From: Xenococcaceae cyanobacterium MO_188.B32
Lineage (GTDB): Bacteria > Cyanobacteriota > Cyanobacteriia > Cyanobacteriales > Xenococcaceae
Direction of reading: 5' to 3'
NCBI GenBank assembly: GCA_030065635.1
Contig: JASJDJ010000039.1
Coordinates: forward strand, 1 to 40,037
Length of the DNA: 40,037 nt
A program made the translations under genes and the position numbers. Position 1 is the first letter of the stretch, and each line of letters begins with the position of its first letter. Under the pieces are notes generated by a model that ran no database searches, was not told where the DNA came from, and saw only the letters and a list, made by a program, of their open reading frames with translations. Shown piece by piece: positions 25,553 through 34,319 of this stretch.

Positions 25553-26794
25553 ATGATGATTCATCAACAAAAAATACTTGTTGCTCAACTGGGGGCACGC
25601 GGTCACTATGCTATCCCTCGAATTTTGCATCAAGCCAAGATGCTAGAACATTTCTACACGGATATTTGTGCTGTTAAAGGTTTACCTAAATATCTCCGTT
25701 TAATTCCATCCCAGTTGCAAAGTAAATCTTTAGCCCGTTTAACTGGCCGTGTACCACATCAACTACCAAGTAAGCTAATTACTGCTTTTTCTGGTTTTGG
25801 GTTTGAATATGTTCGACGTTTGCGAAAAGCTTTTTCAGCCTCGGAAGTAACCAAAACCTTTCTCTGGGCGGGAAAAACTTTCAACAGATTAGTTTTACAA
25901 CAAGGATTGAGAGGAACGGGAATATATACCTTTAATACGGCAGGATTAGAAATACTCCAAGCTGCCAAACAGCAAGGATTAACAACGATTATGGAACAAA
26001 CCATTGCCCCTCATCAAATCGAATATAGTCTTTTACAAGCAGAACAAGAACTTCATCCAGGTTGGTCAGAACCAATGCAAAAGGATGAGTATCGTCAAGA
26101 ATATATCGATCGAGAGCAACAAGAATGGTCGCAAGCAGATATAATCCTTTGTGGTTCGGAGTTTGTGCGCGATAGTATTGACAAATGTGGTGGCCCGATA
26201 GAGCGTTGTTTAGTAGTTCCCTATGGAGTAGACACTAAGTTTCAGGTTTCTCCTAAAACTGTTCCAAATAGACCTCTGCGAGTCTTAACTATTGGTTCTG
26301 TGGGATTACGCAAAGGAAGTCCTTATGTGTTGGAAGCAGCTAAAAGATTAGCAGGAAAAGCCGTTTTTCGGCTGGTAGGGCCGATTAATGTGTCTGATCA
26401 AGCTGCTTCTAGTTTGCAAGAACACTTAGAGTTAGTTGGACAAGTACCGCGAGCGCAAATTCACCAGCATTATGCCTGGGCGGATGTCTTTTTATTACCT
26501 TCTATTTGTGAAGGTTCGGCGGTAGCTACTTACGAAGCCTTAGCCTGTGGACTCCCTGTTATTACTACTCCTAATACTGGTTCGATCGTGCGAGATAACC
26601 TTGATGGTTACATAGTACCGATTCGAGATGTAGATGCCATAGTCGCGAAACTAGATTTTTTAAGTAATAATCCAGAACAGTTAACAAACATGAGCCAAAT
26701 GGCATTAGAACAATCCATTTTGGGTTCTCTAGACCAATATAAGCAAAGATTATTAAACAATTTAAAGAGTAAAAAAACTTTAGTTTCTAGTTAA
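25553..26794 (+). CDS. GT4-family glycosyltransferase
   Basis: 413 residues with a GT-B fold. VAQLGARGHYAIPRIL lies at the N-terminus. VVPYGVDTKF, VLTIGSVGLRKGSPYVLEAA and CEGSAVATYEALACGLPVIT with the EX7E motif form the C-terminal donor domain. It retains the sugar configuration. Two start codons occur in a row (25553 and 25556). The donor cannot be predicted from the sequence. Confidence 0.85.
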   Translation: MMIHQQKILVAQLGARGHYAIPRILHQAKMLEHFYTDICAVKGLPKYLRLIPSQLQSKSLARLTGRVPHQLPSKLITAFSGFGFEYVRRLRKAFSASEVTKTFLWAGKTFNRLVLQQGLRGTGIYTFNTAGLEILQAAKQQGLTTIMEQTIAPHQIEYSLLQAEQELHPGWSEPMQKDEYRQEYIDREQQEWSQADIILCGSEFVRDSIDKCGGPIERCLVVPYGVDTKFQVSPKTVPNRPLRVLTIGSVGLRKGSPYVLEAAKRLAGKAVFRLVGPINVSDQAASSLQEHLELVGQVPRAQIHQHYAWADVFLLPSICEGSAVATYEALACGLPVITTPNTGSIVRDNLDGYIVPIRDVDAIVAKLDFLSNNPEQLTNMSQMALEQSILGSLDQYKQRLLNNLKSKKTLVSS

Positions 26795-26831
26795 ATTAAA
26801 CTAGCTACTTTTGATTAAAAATATCTTAATT

Positions 26832-27869
26832 ATGATTACTACACTTAAAAATATTCCCCCTCGATCGATTCCCCAAACTTATCACAATCGCTGGATGAGT
26901 GAAAATTATCTAGAAGGATTGGTATCTGTTATTATTCCTACCTATAATCGATCAGAATTAATTATAGATGCGATTCAATCTATTATAAAACAAACCTATA
27001 GACCAATAGAATTACTGATTGTAGATGATGGTTCTACTGATGCGACTAAATTAGTAATTGACAACGCCATATCTCAAACAGAACAAGATGATAATTTAAC
27101 CATTCGTTATTTATGTCAAGCTAAAAAAGGAGCGCAAGCTGCTAGGAATTTAGGCTTAATTGAATCTCGAGGTCAATACATTCAGTTTTTAGATTCTGAT
27201 GATGTTCTTACTCACCAAAAAATAGAATGGGGAGTAGATAAACTAAAAACAAATAATTCTGCTTTAGTCTATTTTCTTACCCAACAAGCCGAGCGAAATC
27301 TCCAGCCAATTCCTAACTGTTTTTGTGGGAAAAATAGTTCTCAGTGGCATAACGATGTTATCGATTATTTATGGCATACTTCTGCTCCACTTTACCGTAG
27401 AAATGTGGTTAGAGAAATTGGACCGTGGTTAGAAACTTTGAGTGGCAGTCAAGATTGGGAATATGGAGCAAGAATTAAACTATATAAATACGAAGCATTA
27501 TACGATGACAGAATTGGTTCTTTATTTCGGAGTCATCAAAATCAGCGTATTAGTGTTGCAAAATTCGATTACAAATACACTCATAGCGCAGAGTTAGCTT
27601 ATGACTATATTCTTTCTCTAGCTCGTCAATTAAATTATTTAGATACTAAATTAGGTTCTCGTTTTGTGCGTTTGTATTTAACTAGAGCTTTAGAATTTCA
27701 TCAGGCTAATTATTATCCAGAGCGCGATCGATGTTTGCAAAAAGCCCTAAGTTTACCTTCTCCTAAAAATCTAGTTTGGTTTATTGTCTATTTGTGTCAA
27801 ATATTTCCCCATAAATTACTTTTGAATTTAATCAACAAAGTTTTGCTCTTAAGGAGAAAAATAAAATGA
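26832..27869 (+). CDS. GT2-family glycosyltransferase
   Basis: About 345 residues from the ATG at 26832 (a TTG at 26811 adds seven residues). VSVIIPTYNRSELIIDAIQS, LLIVDDGSTDATKL and YIQFLDSDDVLTHQKIE give the donor and metal sites. GPWLETLSGSQDWEYGARIK is the catalytic region. The tail is helical and basic. Its stop overlaps the next gene's start by 4 bases (ATGA), so the two glycosyltransferases are translationally coupled. Confidence 0.84.
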   Translation: MITTLKNIPPRSIPQTYHNRWMSENYLEGLVSVIIPTYNRSELIIDAIQSIIKQTYRPIELLIVDDGSTDATKLVIDNAISQTEQDDNLTIRYLCQAKKGAQAARNLGLIESRGQYIQFLDSDDVLTHQKIEWGVDKLKTNNSALVYFLTQQAERNLQPIPNCFCGKNSSQWHNDVIDYLWHTSAPLYRRNVVREIGPWLETLSGSQDWEYGARIKLYKYEALYDDRIGSLFRSHQNQRISVAKFDYKYTHSAELAYDYILSLARQLNYLDTKLGSRFVRLYLTRALEFHQANYYPERDRCLQKALSLPSPKNLVWFIVYLCQIFPHKLLLNLINKVLLLRRKIK

Positions 27870-28822
27870 AATTTCACGCCTTACTTCCAGTTCGTGACGA
27901 AGCCGACATTATCCAACAGTGTTTAGAACATCTTCTTACCTGGTGTGATGCTATTTATGTTTTTGATACTGGTAGTGTTGACGAAACTTGGGAAATAGTT
28001 CAAGATGTTGCTTGCCAAGATATGCGAATTATTCCGATTAGAAAAGAGCCTGTCTACTATTGCGAAACTAGACTAAGAGGATATATGTTTCACTATGCTC
28101 GTCAGCAAATGCAAGATGGGGATTGGTTTTTACGAGTAGATGCCGATGAATTTCATCATATTCCACCCCCTGAATTTGTTAAAACTTATCTCAAAAAACA
28201 CGAAACCATCGTTTACCATCAATACTACGACTTTCAGCTAACCCAGAAAGAGGTAGAAGCTTGGAACAAAGGAGAAGAAACTATTGCTGACCGACAAAAA
28301 CCCATAGCAGAACGTCGTCGTTATTTTACCCCTAGCTATTATAGTGAACCTCGCTTGTGTCGTTACCGCAGTACTATGAAATGGCCCGTCAACTGTTCAT
28401 TTCCTATCAATGCTGGCTTTGTTGCGAGAGAAAGATTACCTATTCGTCATTATCCCCATCGCGATCCTCTTCAACTAGAACGTCGCTGTCGTCTCAGAGC
28501 AATTATGATGGCAGATGCCACTAACCGTCAGAATTGGGCTAACCCCAAACAGCATCATTGGTCACAGGCAAATTGGCGACAATTTATTGTTAGTAATGAT
28601 GACCCTCAATTGCAATACTGGCAACCAGGTACAGATTTACCAAGATATCAATTTACTAACCATCTCAAACCAATTCCTATACGTTTAGTACAACGGTTGG
28701 TTCACGCATTTTTATTACCCATTTTGGATAGTAAAAGACCATCTTTCCCCGATGATGTTAGACCTCAACCTATTCCCGAGTCGATCGATCGAGCATTGAT
28801 TCAAGAACTACAAATAGGATAA
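27866..28822 (+). CDS. GT2-like glycosyltransferase
   Basis: 318 residues. MKFHALLPVRDEADIIQQCL opens a compact GT-A fold. AIYVFDTGSVDETWEI and WFLRVDADEFHHIPP (DxD) complete it. The middle and C-terminal parts are rich in Arg, His and Trp (YPHRDPLQLERRCRLRA, KQHHWSQANWRQF), which is common in this SunS/WaaE-like subgroup of GT2 enzymes. It overlaps the preceding GT2 gene by 4 bases. Donor unknown. Confidence 0.8.
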   Translation: MKFHALLPVRDEADIIQQCLEHLLTWCDAIYVFDTGSVDETWEIVQDVACQDMRIIPIRKEPVYYCETRLRGYMFHYARQQMQDGDWFLRVDADEFHHIPPPEFVKTYLKKHETIVYHQYYDFQLTQKEVEAWNKGEETIADRQKPIAERRRYFTPSYYSEPRLCRYRSTMKWPVNCSFPINAGFVARERLPIRHYPHRDPLQLERRCRLRAIMMADATNRQNWANPKQHHWSQANWRQFIVSNDDPQLQYWQPGTDLPRYQFTNHLKPIPIRLVQRLVHAFLLPILDSKRPSFPDDVRPQPIPESIDRALIQELQIG

Positions 28823-28909
28823 GAATCTACACTATTGCACTAACTAATGGCAAACTAGCCGTTCACAGCCAACAAGACAAACCTTATACAAATAAAAGGA
28901 GTAAAAGAT

Positions 28910-29623
28910 ATGAAGATTCCAACACCTGTAAATGATGTCATTAACGGTTTTTATCAAGATTATCTTAAAACCGACCAGGATGGGAATCAGAGAAATATGC
29001 GGTTAGGAAGCGGATGTCCTAGGATGGAAGAATGCTTTATTCTAGCAGAACTCTATTTACAGAAAAAACCCCAACATTCTCTAGATTTTGGTTTAGGTGA
29101 AGGAACAGCTTGTATAACTTTGGCAGCTTGTCGAAAACATCTTAACCTAGAAGGTAAACACACTACTCTCGATCCTTTTCAGTTCAATTTAGCAAAAGGA
29201 ATTGGCTTAAATGAAATTCACAAATATAACTTGCAAGAATATGTAGATTTTCTAGAAGATAAGTCTGAAGAGTTTCTTTACCATCAATATAAAAAGAACA
29301 ACCAATACGATTTTGTATTTGTTGATGGGGCTCACGATATAGGTCATAAGGTTGTTGACGCATTCTGGATCGATCGGATTCTGCAACCAGGAGGAATTGT
29401 AGCTTTCCACGATAGTTTATTTTTTTCAACAAGTGTAGCTATTAGATATCTAGCTGAAAATCAACAATATGATCTGTTAAAACTAAATATCGATCCAAAC
29501 TGGAAAGTATGGGGACGAACTGTTAAGCATTCATCTCGACTTGGTCCTCAATTTTGCTTCAAATATGTACCCAAGATGGGTAAATCTATTACTGCTTTGC
29601 GTAAACCACTTACTCCAAACTAA
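28910..29623 (+). CDS. Class I SAM-dependent methyltransferase
   Basis: 237 residues of the Methyltransf_24-like type. SLDFGLGEGTACITLA (motif I, about 57-72), HTTLDPFQ (acidic), FVFVDGAHDIGHKVVDAFW and LQPGGIVAFHDSLFF (about 141-172) are clear. These enzymes often need a metal ion held by the Asp/His of VDGAH and FHD, and act on hydroxyls of sugars or catechols. A strong AAAGGAG ribosome-binding site at 28895-28901 fixes the start. The 87-bp gap before it is one of the larger ones in the block. Confidence 0.78.
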   Translation: MKIPTPVNDVINGFYQDYLKTDQDGNQRNMRLGSGCPRMEECFILAELYLQKKPQHSLDFGLGEGTACITLAACRKHLNLEGKHTTLDPFQFNLAKGIGLNEIHKYNLQEYVDFLEDKSEEFLYHQYKKNNQYDFVFVDGAHDIGHKVVDAFWIDRILQPGGIVAFHDSLFFSTSVAIRYLAENQQYDLLKLNIDPNWKVWGRTVKHSSRLGPQFCFKYVPKMGKSITALRKPLTPN

Positions 29624-29693
29624 TAGATTATTACAGCAAACACTCTTTAGTATTTCGCCACTTTATTAAGTCTTTTGTCAAGATAGACTTCTC

Positions 29694-30842
29694 ATGAATT
29701 ATACTCCACCTATCAAAGTACATCTAGTCTGCACTGGTGTCGGCACTATTAACCGAGGTATAGAGACTTTTGCTCGTGAATGTTTTGATGGATTACATGG
29801 CACAGAAGGACTAAATATCACACTGTTTAAAGGTGCAGGGGAAGAGAAACCAGACGAATATCGACTGTGGAATTTGCCTCGTAATAGTAAAATGGCTTCC
29901 TGTGTGGGCAAACTAATTAAGCGCAATGGTTATGTAGTCGAACAACTATCTTCTTTTTTGCCCCTAGTTAGACAGATCGGAAAAAATAGACCAGATATTA
30001 TTTTTTACAGCGATTCTAATTTAGGTTTTCAGCTTTATCGTTGGCGCAAAGAGATAGGTGTTCCCTACAAACTCATATTTTCTAATGGTGGTCCCTGCAA
30101 TCCACCTTTTTCCCGAACCGATCATGTACAACAAGTCGCTCCATTCTACCGCGATATGGCTCTCCAAGCGGGGGAATCAGCCAACAAACATTCTTTAGTT
30201 CCTTACGGTATCAATGTTCCCCAAGGACCTCCTGTTTACGAACCAGCAGCTAAAGTTCGGCTTCGACAACAGCTTAATTTACCTACTAACCGTCCTCTTA
30301 TTTTAAGTGTCGGCTGGATTAGTTCTACTCATAAACGCATGGACTATATAGTTAAAGAAATTGCTGCTTTACCAGAACCTAGACCTTACCTTGTAATGCT
30401 AGGACATATGGATGAAAATAGTAACGAAATTGTGCAGTTGGCAGAACGATATTTGGGTAAAGAAAACTTTACTGCTCGTTGTGTCCCTTACGAACAAGTA
30501 CAAGATTACTATCAAGCAGCAGATATTTTTGTGCTTGGTTCTCTTAAAGAAGGTTTTGGCAGAGTTTATCTAGAGGCATTAATTCATGGACTACCCTGTA
30601 TAGTTCACGATTATCCAGTCATGCAATATGTTCTCAAAGACCAAGGAATATTCACCGATTTATCTCAATCTGGTTCTTTAACTAAGACATTAGCTGAATT
30701 ACTAAAACAAACCCAATCTCCTCAAATTGCGATCGCCAGAAGAGAATATGTCAGAGAGCATTTCAGTTGGCAAACTCTTACTCCAGCTTACTTAAATATG
30801 TTTCGCAACTGTTTAAAAATGCCTGTATTAAATTGCAGCTAA
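29694..30842 (+). CDS. GT4-family glycosyltransferase
   Basis: 382 residues, GT-B fold. HLVCTGVGTINRGIETFARE is the N-terminal acceptor-side loop. SLVPYGINVPQG, LILSVGWISSTHKRMDYIV and KEGFGRVYLEALIHGLPCIV (EX7E) mark the donor domain. IFSNGGPCNPP is a conserved cysteine-containing turn. It precedes the Wzy-like polymerase by 33 bases. Confidence 0.84.
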   Translation: MNYTPPIKVHLVCTGVGTINRGIETFARECFDGLHGTEGLNITLFKGAGEEKPDEYRLWNLPRNSKMASCVGKLIKRNGYVVEQLSSFLPLVRQIGKNRPDIIFYSDSNLGFQLYRWRKEIGVPYKLIFSNGGPCNPPFSRTDHVQQVAPFYRDMALQAGESANKHSLVPYGINVPQGPPVYEPAAKVRLRQQLNLPTNRPLILSVGWISSTHKRMDYIVKEIAALPEPRPYLVMLGHMDENSNEIVQLAERYLGKENFTARCVPYEQVQDYYQAADIFVLGSLKEGFGRVYLEALIHGLPCIVHDYPVMQYVLKDQGIFTDLSQSGSLTKTLAELLKQTQSPQIAIARREYVREHFSWQTLTPAYLNMFRNCLKMPVLNCS

Positions 30843-30875
30843 CTCAATATTATTAGTTAATTAATTACGACCCTA

Positions 30876-32168
30876 ATGCACCATTTTTATCTTTATTTAT
30901 TTGTAATTATTTGTTTCGGTTTACTAGGCTGGGGCATGATGCGCCTAGAAAGGATTTATCAATATCCTTTTTTCATGGGAGCAACCTTTATTTCTTTTAT
31001 CGTGCCTCAAGCTTTTTCTCTTACTAACAATCCAGGAGTAGTAAGCGATCGAGCTTTAGAGCGAGTTTTTTTGATGGCTTGTTTATGTGCTGCTATGTGT
31101 TGGATTGGGTATCAGTTTTCTCCCGATCCTAAACTGTTGAAAAAATTAAATATAGAAATCGACGATCGAAAACTATTTAAAGCAGGAGTAGCTTTAATGA
31201 TTTTTGGTCACTTCTTTAATTTTTTACTTTCTCGCACGAATATCGAAACAGCAGCCAATGGTAATTGGACTGGTCGAGCTACTATTTATGTATTTTTTGC
31301 CAAAGTTTTATACATTGCTTTTGCTATTTTTTTGAGACAGACTTTAAAAGATTTTAAGCTTAAATATATTTTTTGTACATTAATTACAGCTTATCCACTA
31401 TTAAGCTCTATTTTAATATCAGGTCGTAGACAGTCAACTATAGCTTTTGTAGTAATTATTGGTGTTTTATTTTGGTTTGTTAAAAGGTTTACGGTACCAA
31501 GATTTATTATTTTAGCTTTCTCATTATTAGGAATTTATTTTATTCGTTTATTAGGAAGTATGCGCGGAAATTTGTGGGGCCATATTGCTACTAATAAATG
31601 GGAACAAATTATGTCTACATCTCAAGACTCTATGGAAGTACTTTTGCAGGGAAAAATCTTAGAACTAAGAAATGCAGCCTTGCTAATGGATGCTTCAGTT
31701 ATGACTGGAAGACATGGCTACGGAACCGGCTATTGGGATAATATTGTCTTTCAATATTTTCCAGGACAGATTTTTGGGCATGGACTCAAGAAGGCTTTAC
31801 AGTTTAATTGGGGAACAAATCATTATTTGAAATATTTATATCATTACACTATACACCCCGGTACGACATTTACAGGAATTGGTGATAGTTTTGTTGAATT
31901 TGACTATTTTGGCTGTCTGGTTTTTGCGTTAATAGCATTTTTATTTAAAACTCTCTGGTTTTCATCTAATTATTACAAAAGCACACTAGGTACTCTGTTA
32001 TATGCTGCGTTAATTACTCCCGCTATGGTTGCAATAACTCATGGTACGGGAAGATTTATTCAAGAAGGAATATTTCAAGTTGGTGTACTCGGATTAGTCA
32101 CATTATTTGCCAGAAAAAAAACTAATTTAGATCGATACAATTTGGAAAATTATCGAAATTTACAATGA
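30876..32168 (+). CDS. Wzy-like O-antigen/oligosaccharide repeat-unit polymerase
   Basis: A 430-residue integral membrane protein with about ten to eleven hydrophobic segments and a long periplasmic loop around residues 225-330 (GSMRGNLWGH, MTGRHGYGTGYWDN, HYTIHPGTTFTGIGDSFVEF). Few sequence motifs are shared across this family. Topology, size, the arginine-containing periplasmic loop and cluster position support a polymerase joining repeat units in the periplasm. This sits oddly with the Wzm/Wzt exporter, which normally exports finished chains. Its stop overlaps the next start by 4 bases (ATGA). Confidence 0.72.
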   Translation: MHHFYLYLFVIICFGLLGWGMMRLERIYQYPFFMGATFISFIVPQAFSLTNNPGVVSDRALERVFLMACLCAAMCWIGYQFSPDPKLLKKLNIEIDDRKLFKAGVALMIFGHFFNFLLSRTNIETAANGNWTGRATIYVFFAKVLYIAFAIFLRQTLKDFKLKYIFCTLITAYPLLSSILISGRRQSTIAFVVIIGVLFWFVKRFTVPRFIILAFSLLGIYFIRLLGSMRGNLWGHIATNKWEQIMSTSQDSMEVLLQGKILELRNAALLMDASVMTGRHGYGTGYWDNIVFQYFPGQIFGHGLKKALQFNWGTNHYLKYLYHYTIHPGTTFTGIGDSFVEFDYFGCLVFALIAFLFKTLWFSSNYYKSTLGTLLYAALITPAMVAITHGTGRFIQEGIFQVGVLGLVTLFARKKTNLDRYNLENYRNLQ

Positions 32169-33292
32169 ACAAAAATATCGGTATACTATTTTCTAGTTAT
32201 GGTCCTTACCATATAGCTAGATTAGAAAGTATTAGTGCTTATTCTCCATCATCCGAGTATCAAGTAGTCGGGATAGAATTAGCTAGATCTGTTAAAAAAT
32301 ATCCTTGGAAAGTCAATTTAGATAATCTAGTTTTTCCACTTATTTCCCTTGTTCGAGACCGAGATTTAGAACGAACTAATTTTAAAGATTTAATCCAAAA
32401 ATTAATTAAAACACTAAACCAAATAAATCCAGAATTATTAGCGATTTCTGGTTATTTTAAACCATCTTTACTTATGGCTCTTTTTTGGTGTTTGTCAACG
32501 AAAAAACCTGCTATCTTATTATCAGAAAGTACAGAAGAAGATGCTCAGAGAATTTGGTGGAAGGAAAAAATAAAAAGTTTAATTGTTAGCAGATTTAAAT
32601 GTGCTTTGGTGGGAGGTATGCCACAAAAACGCTATTTAATGAAGTTGGGAATGCCAGAATCAGCTATTTTTCTAGGTTATGATGTGGTAGGTAATGATAC
32701 ATTTCATCCTGAAAAAATTAGCAATTTGTCTAGTCCTTGTACAAAACCTTTTTTCTTAACTATTAATCGGTTTATAGCTAAAAAAAATATCCCTTCTATT
32801 ATTTCTGCCTATGCTCAATATCGTCAGCAAATAGGTCAAGATGCTTGGGATTTAGTTTTATGTGGTGACGGGGAATTACGCCCTCAAATTGAACAACAAA
32901 TTGCCAAATTTGCTCTCCAAAATGTTATTCACTTGCCAGGATTTTTGCAACAAGAAGAGCTATTACCCTATTTTGCTCATGCTAGTTGTTTTATCCATGG
33001 AAGCACTCATGAGCAGTGGGGATTGGTCGTGAATGAAGCTATGGCTGCTGGCTTACCTGTTATTGTCTCTAACCGCTGTGGCTGTTTTGAAGATTTAGTG
33101 ATTGAAGGTGTAAATGGTTTTGGTTTTGAGCCTACAAATATTGAGGCTCTGGCTAATTTAATGCTCGAGATGAGTTCTGGCAATGTCGATCGAGCAAAAA
33201 TGGGTCAAGCTGCCTTAGAGCATATTCAAAAGTTTTCTCCTGAATATTTTGCAACAGGTTTAATCCAAGCTGTTAAATACGCAGTTGCCTAA
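32165..33292 (+). CDS. GT4-family glycosyltransferase
   Basis: 375 residues, GT-B fold. ILFSSYGPYHIARLESISAY lies at the N-terminus, and LAISGYFKPSLLMALFW and AILLSESTEED in the acceptor half. FFLTINRFIAKKNIPSIISA, LVLCGDGELRPQIEQQI and HEQWGLVVNEAMAAGLPVIV (EX7E) form the donor half. It is translationally coupled to the polymerase upstream. Confidence 0.84.
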   Translation: MNKNIGILFSSYGPYHIARLESISAYSPSSEYQVVGIELARSVKKYPWKVNLDNLVFPLISLVRDRDLERTNFKDLIQKLIKTLNQINPELLAISGYFKPSLLMALFWCLSTKKPAILLSESTEEDAQRIWWKEKIKSLIVSRFKCALVGGMPQKRYLMKLGMPESAIFLGYDVVGNDTFHPEKISNLSSPCTKPFFLTINRFIAKKNIPSIISAYAQYRQQIGQDAWDLVLCGDGELRPQIEQQIAKFALQNVIHLPGFLQQEELLPYFAHASCFIHGSTHEQWGLVVNEAMAAGLPVIVSNRCGCFEDLVIEGVNGFGFEPTNIEALANLMLEMSSGNVDRAKMGQAALEHIQKFSPEYFATGLIQAVKYAVA

Positions 33293-33332
33293 TCTTGGTT
33301 TACTCTCATGAGATTCAATAGAGGTTTATATA

Positions 33333-34313
33333 GTGGCTTTAGAGACTTTTTCGATTAGTGAAGGGTTAAAATCTTGTGGTCGAGCATTTAAGTATGAATG
33401 GCTTAAATTATCTGCGCAAAGACAAGTCAGGATTTTGAAGACGAGAAACCAACTCCAAAATTATAGCTCTTCGTCTATGGCTTTTATTGTTGGTTGTGGT
33501 CGTTCTGGAACAACAATTTTGGGCAAAATTTTTAGTAGCCACCCCCAAGTAAATTATTTATTTGAACCGTACCATTTATGGGCAGCAATTGACCGTAGAA
33601 CCGATGCTCTTAACCTTTTTTATCGAGTAGATGCTTCTTTATTAATGGATTCTGCTGATGGCGATCGACAAACAAAACTCTACTTTGAAAATCTAATTAA
33701 ATCTGCTCGCCAAAATAAACAAGCCAAGCTCACTATTGAAAAAACTCCTCTCAATGCCATGCGTATTGGATATCTAGAAGCACTTGCTCCTAATTCAAAA
33801 TTTATTCATCTTGTTCGTGATGGTGTAGATGTATGTTATTCGATCGATAAGTTGGCATCTGCCAGCACTTATAAAATTATGGGTAAACCAGCACTAAATC
33901 AATGGTGGGGAGTAAATGAAATAAAGTGGTCAATTCTGCAACGAGATGGTATTGCTGCTGGTTACTATACTGAAGAAGCTAACATCCTGTCGGATAACTT
34001 ATCGAAAGCAGCCTATGAATGGTTAGTAACCTTAGGAGAGATCGAGCGCAGAAAAGCCATGCTAGGCGATCGCCTCAAAGAAGTTTCTTATGACATCTTA
34101 TTAAAAGAGCCTCTCACCACTTTAAAAAATCTGTGTGAATTTTTAGAGATAGATTGGTTTTCTTCTTGGGGTAACAAAATAATATCTGCCATTGATTCTT
34201 CTTTATCTAATCCCAAACGGACTATAGCTTTACCCAGATCGATGTGTAAAGCTTTTAATCTTTATCAGCAGCAATATCAATTTGTTAATCGTTCTGTATG
34301 TTCTGATTCTTAA
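33333..34313 (+). CDS. PAPS-dependent sulfotransferase family protein
   Basis: 326 residues. The 5'-phosphosulfate loop MAFIVGCGRSGTTILGKIF (R57-S58-G59-T60-T61) and the 3'-phosphate loop KFIHLVRDGVDVCYSI identify a sulfotransferase. LTIEKTPLNAMRI between them fits the acceptor-side part. It would transfer sulfate from PAPS to a sugar hydroxyl and give a sulfated polysaccharide, which many cyanobacteria produce. I use the GTG at 33333, because an AGAGGT ribosome-binding site lies about 10 bases upstream and no better ATG is nearby. Confidence 0.8.
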   Translation: MALETFSISEGLKSCGRAFKYEWLKLSAQRQVRILKTRNQLQNYSSSSMAFIVGCGRSGTTILGKIFSSHPQVNYLFEPYHLWAAIDRRTDALNLFYRVDASLLMDSADGDRQTKLYFENLIKSARQNKQAKLTIEKTPLNAMRIGYLEALAPNSKFIHLVRDGVDVCYSIDKLASASTYKIMGKPALNQWWGVNEIKWSILQRDGIAAGYYTEEANILSDNLSKAAYEWLVTLGEIERRKAMLGDRLKEVSYDILLKEPLTTLKNLCEFLEIDWFSSWGNKIISAIDSSLSNPKRTIALPRSMCKAFNLYQQQYQFVNRSVCSDS

Positions 34314-34319
34314 TTAATA

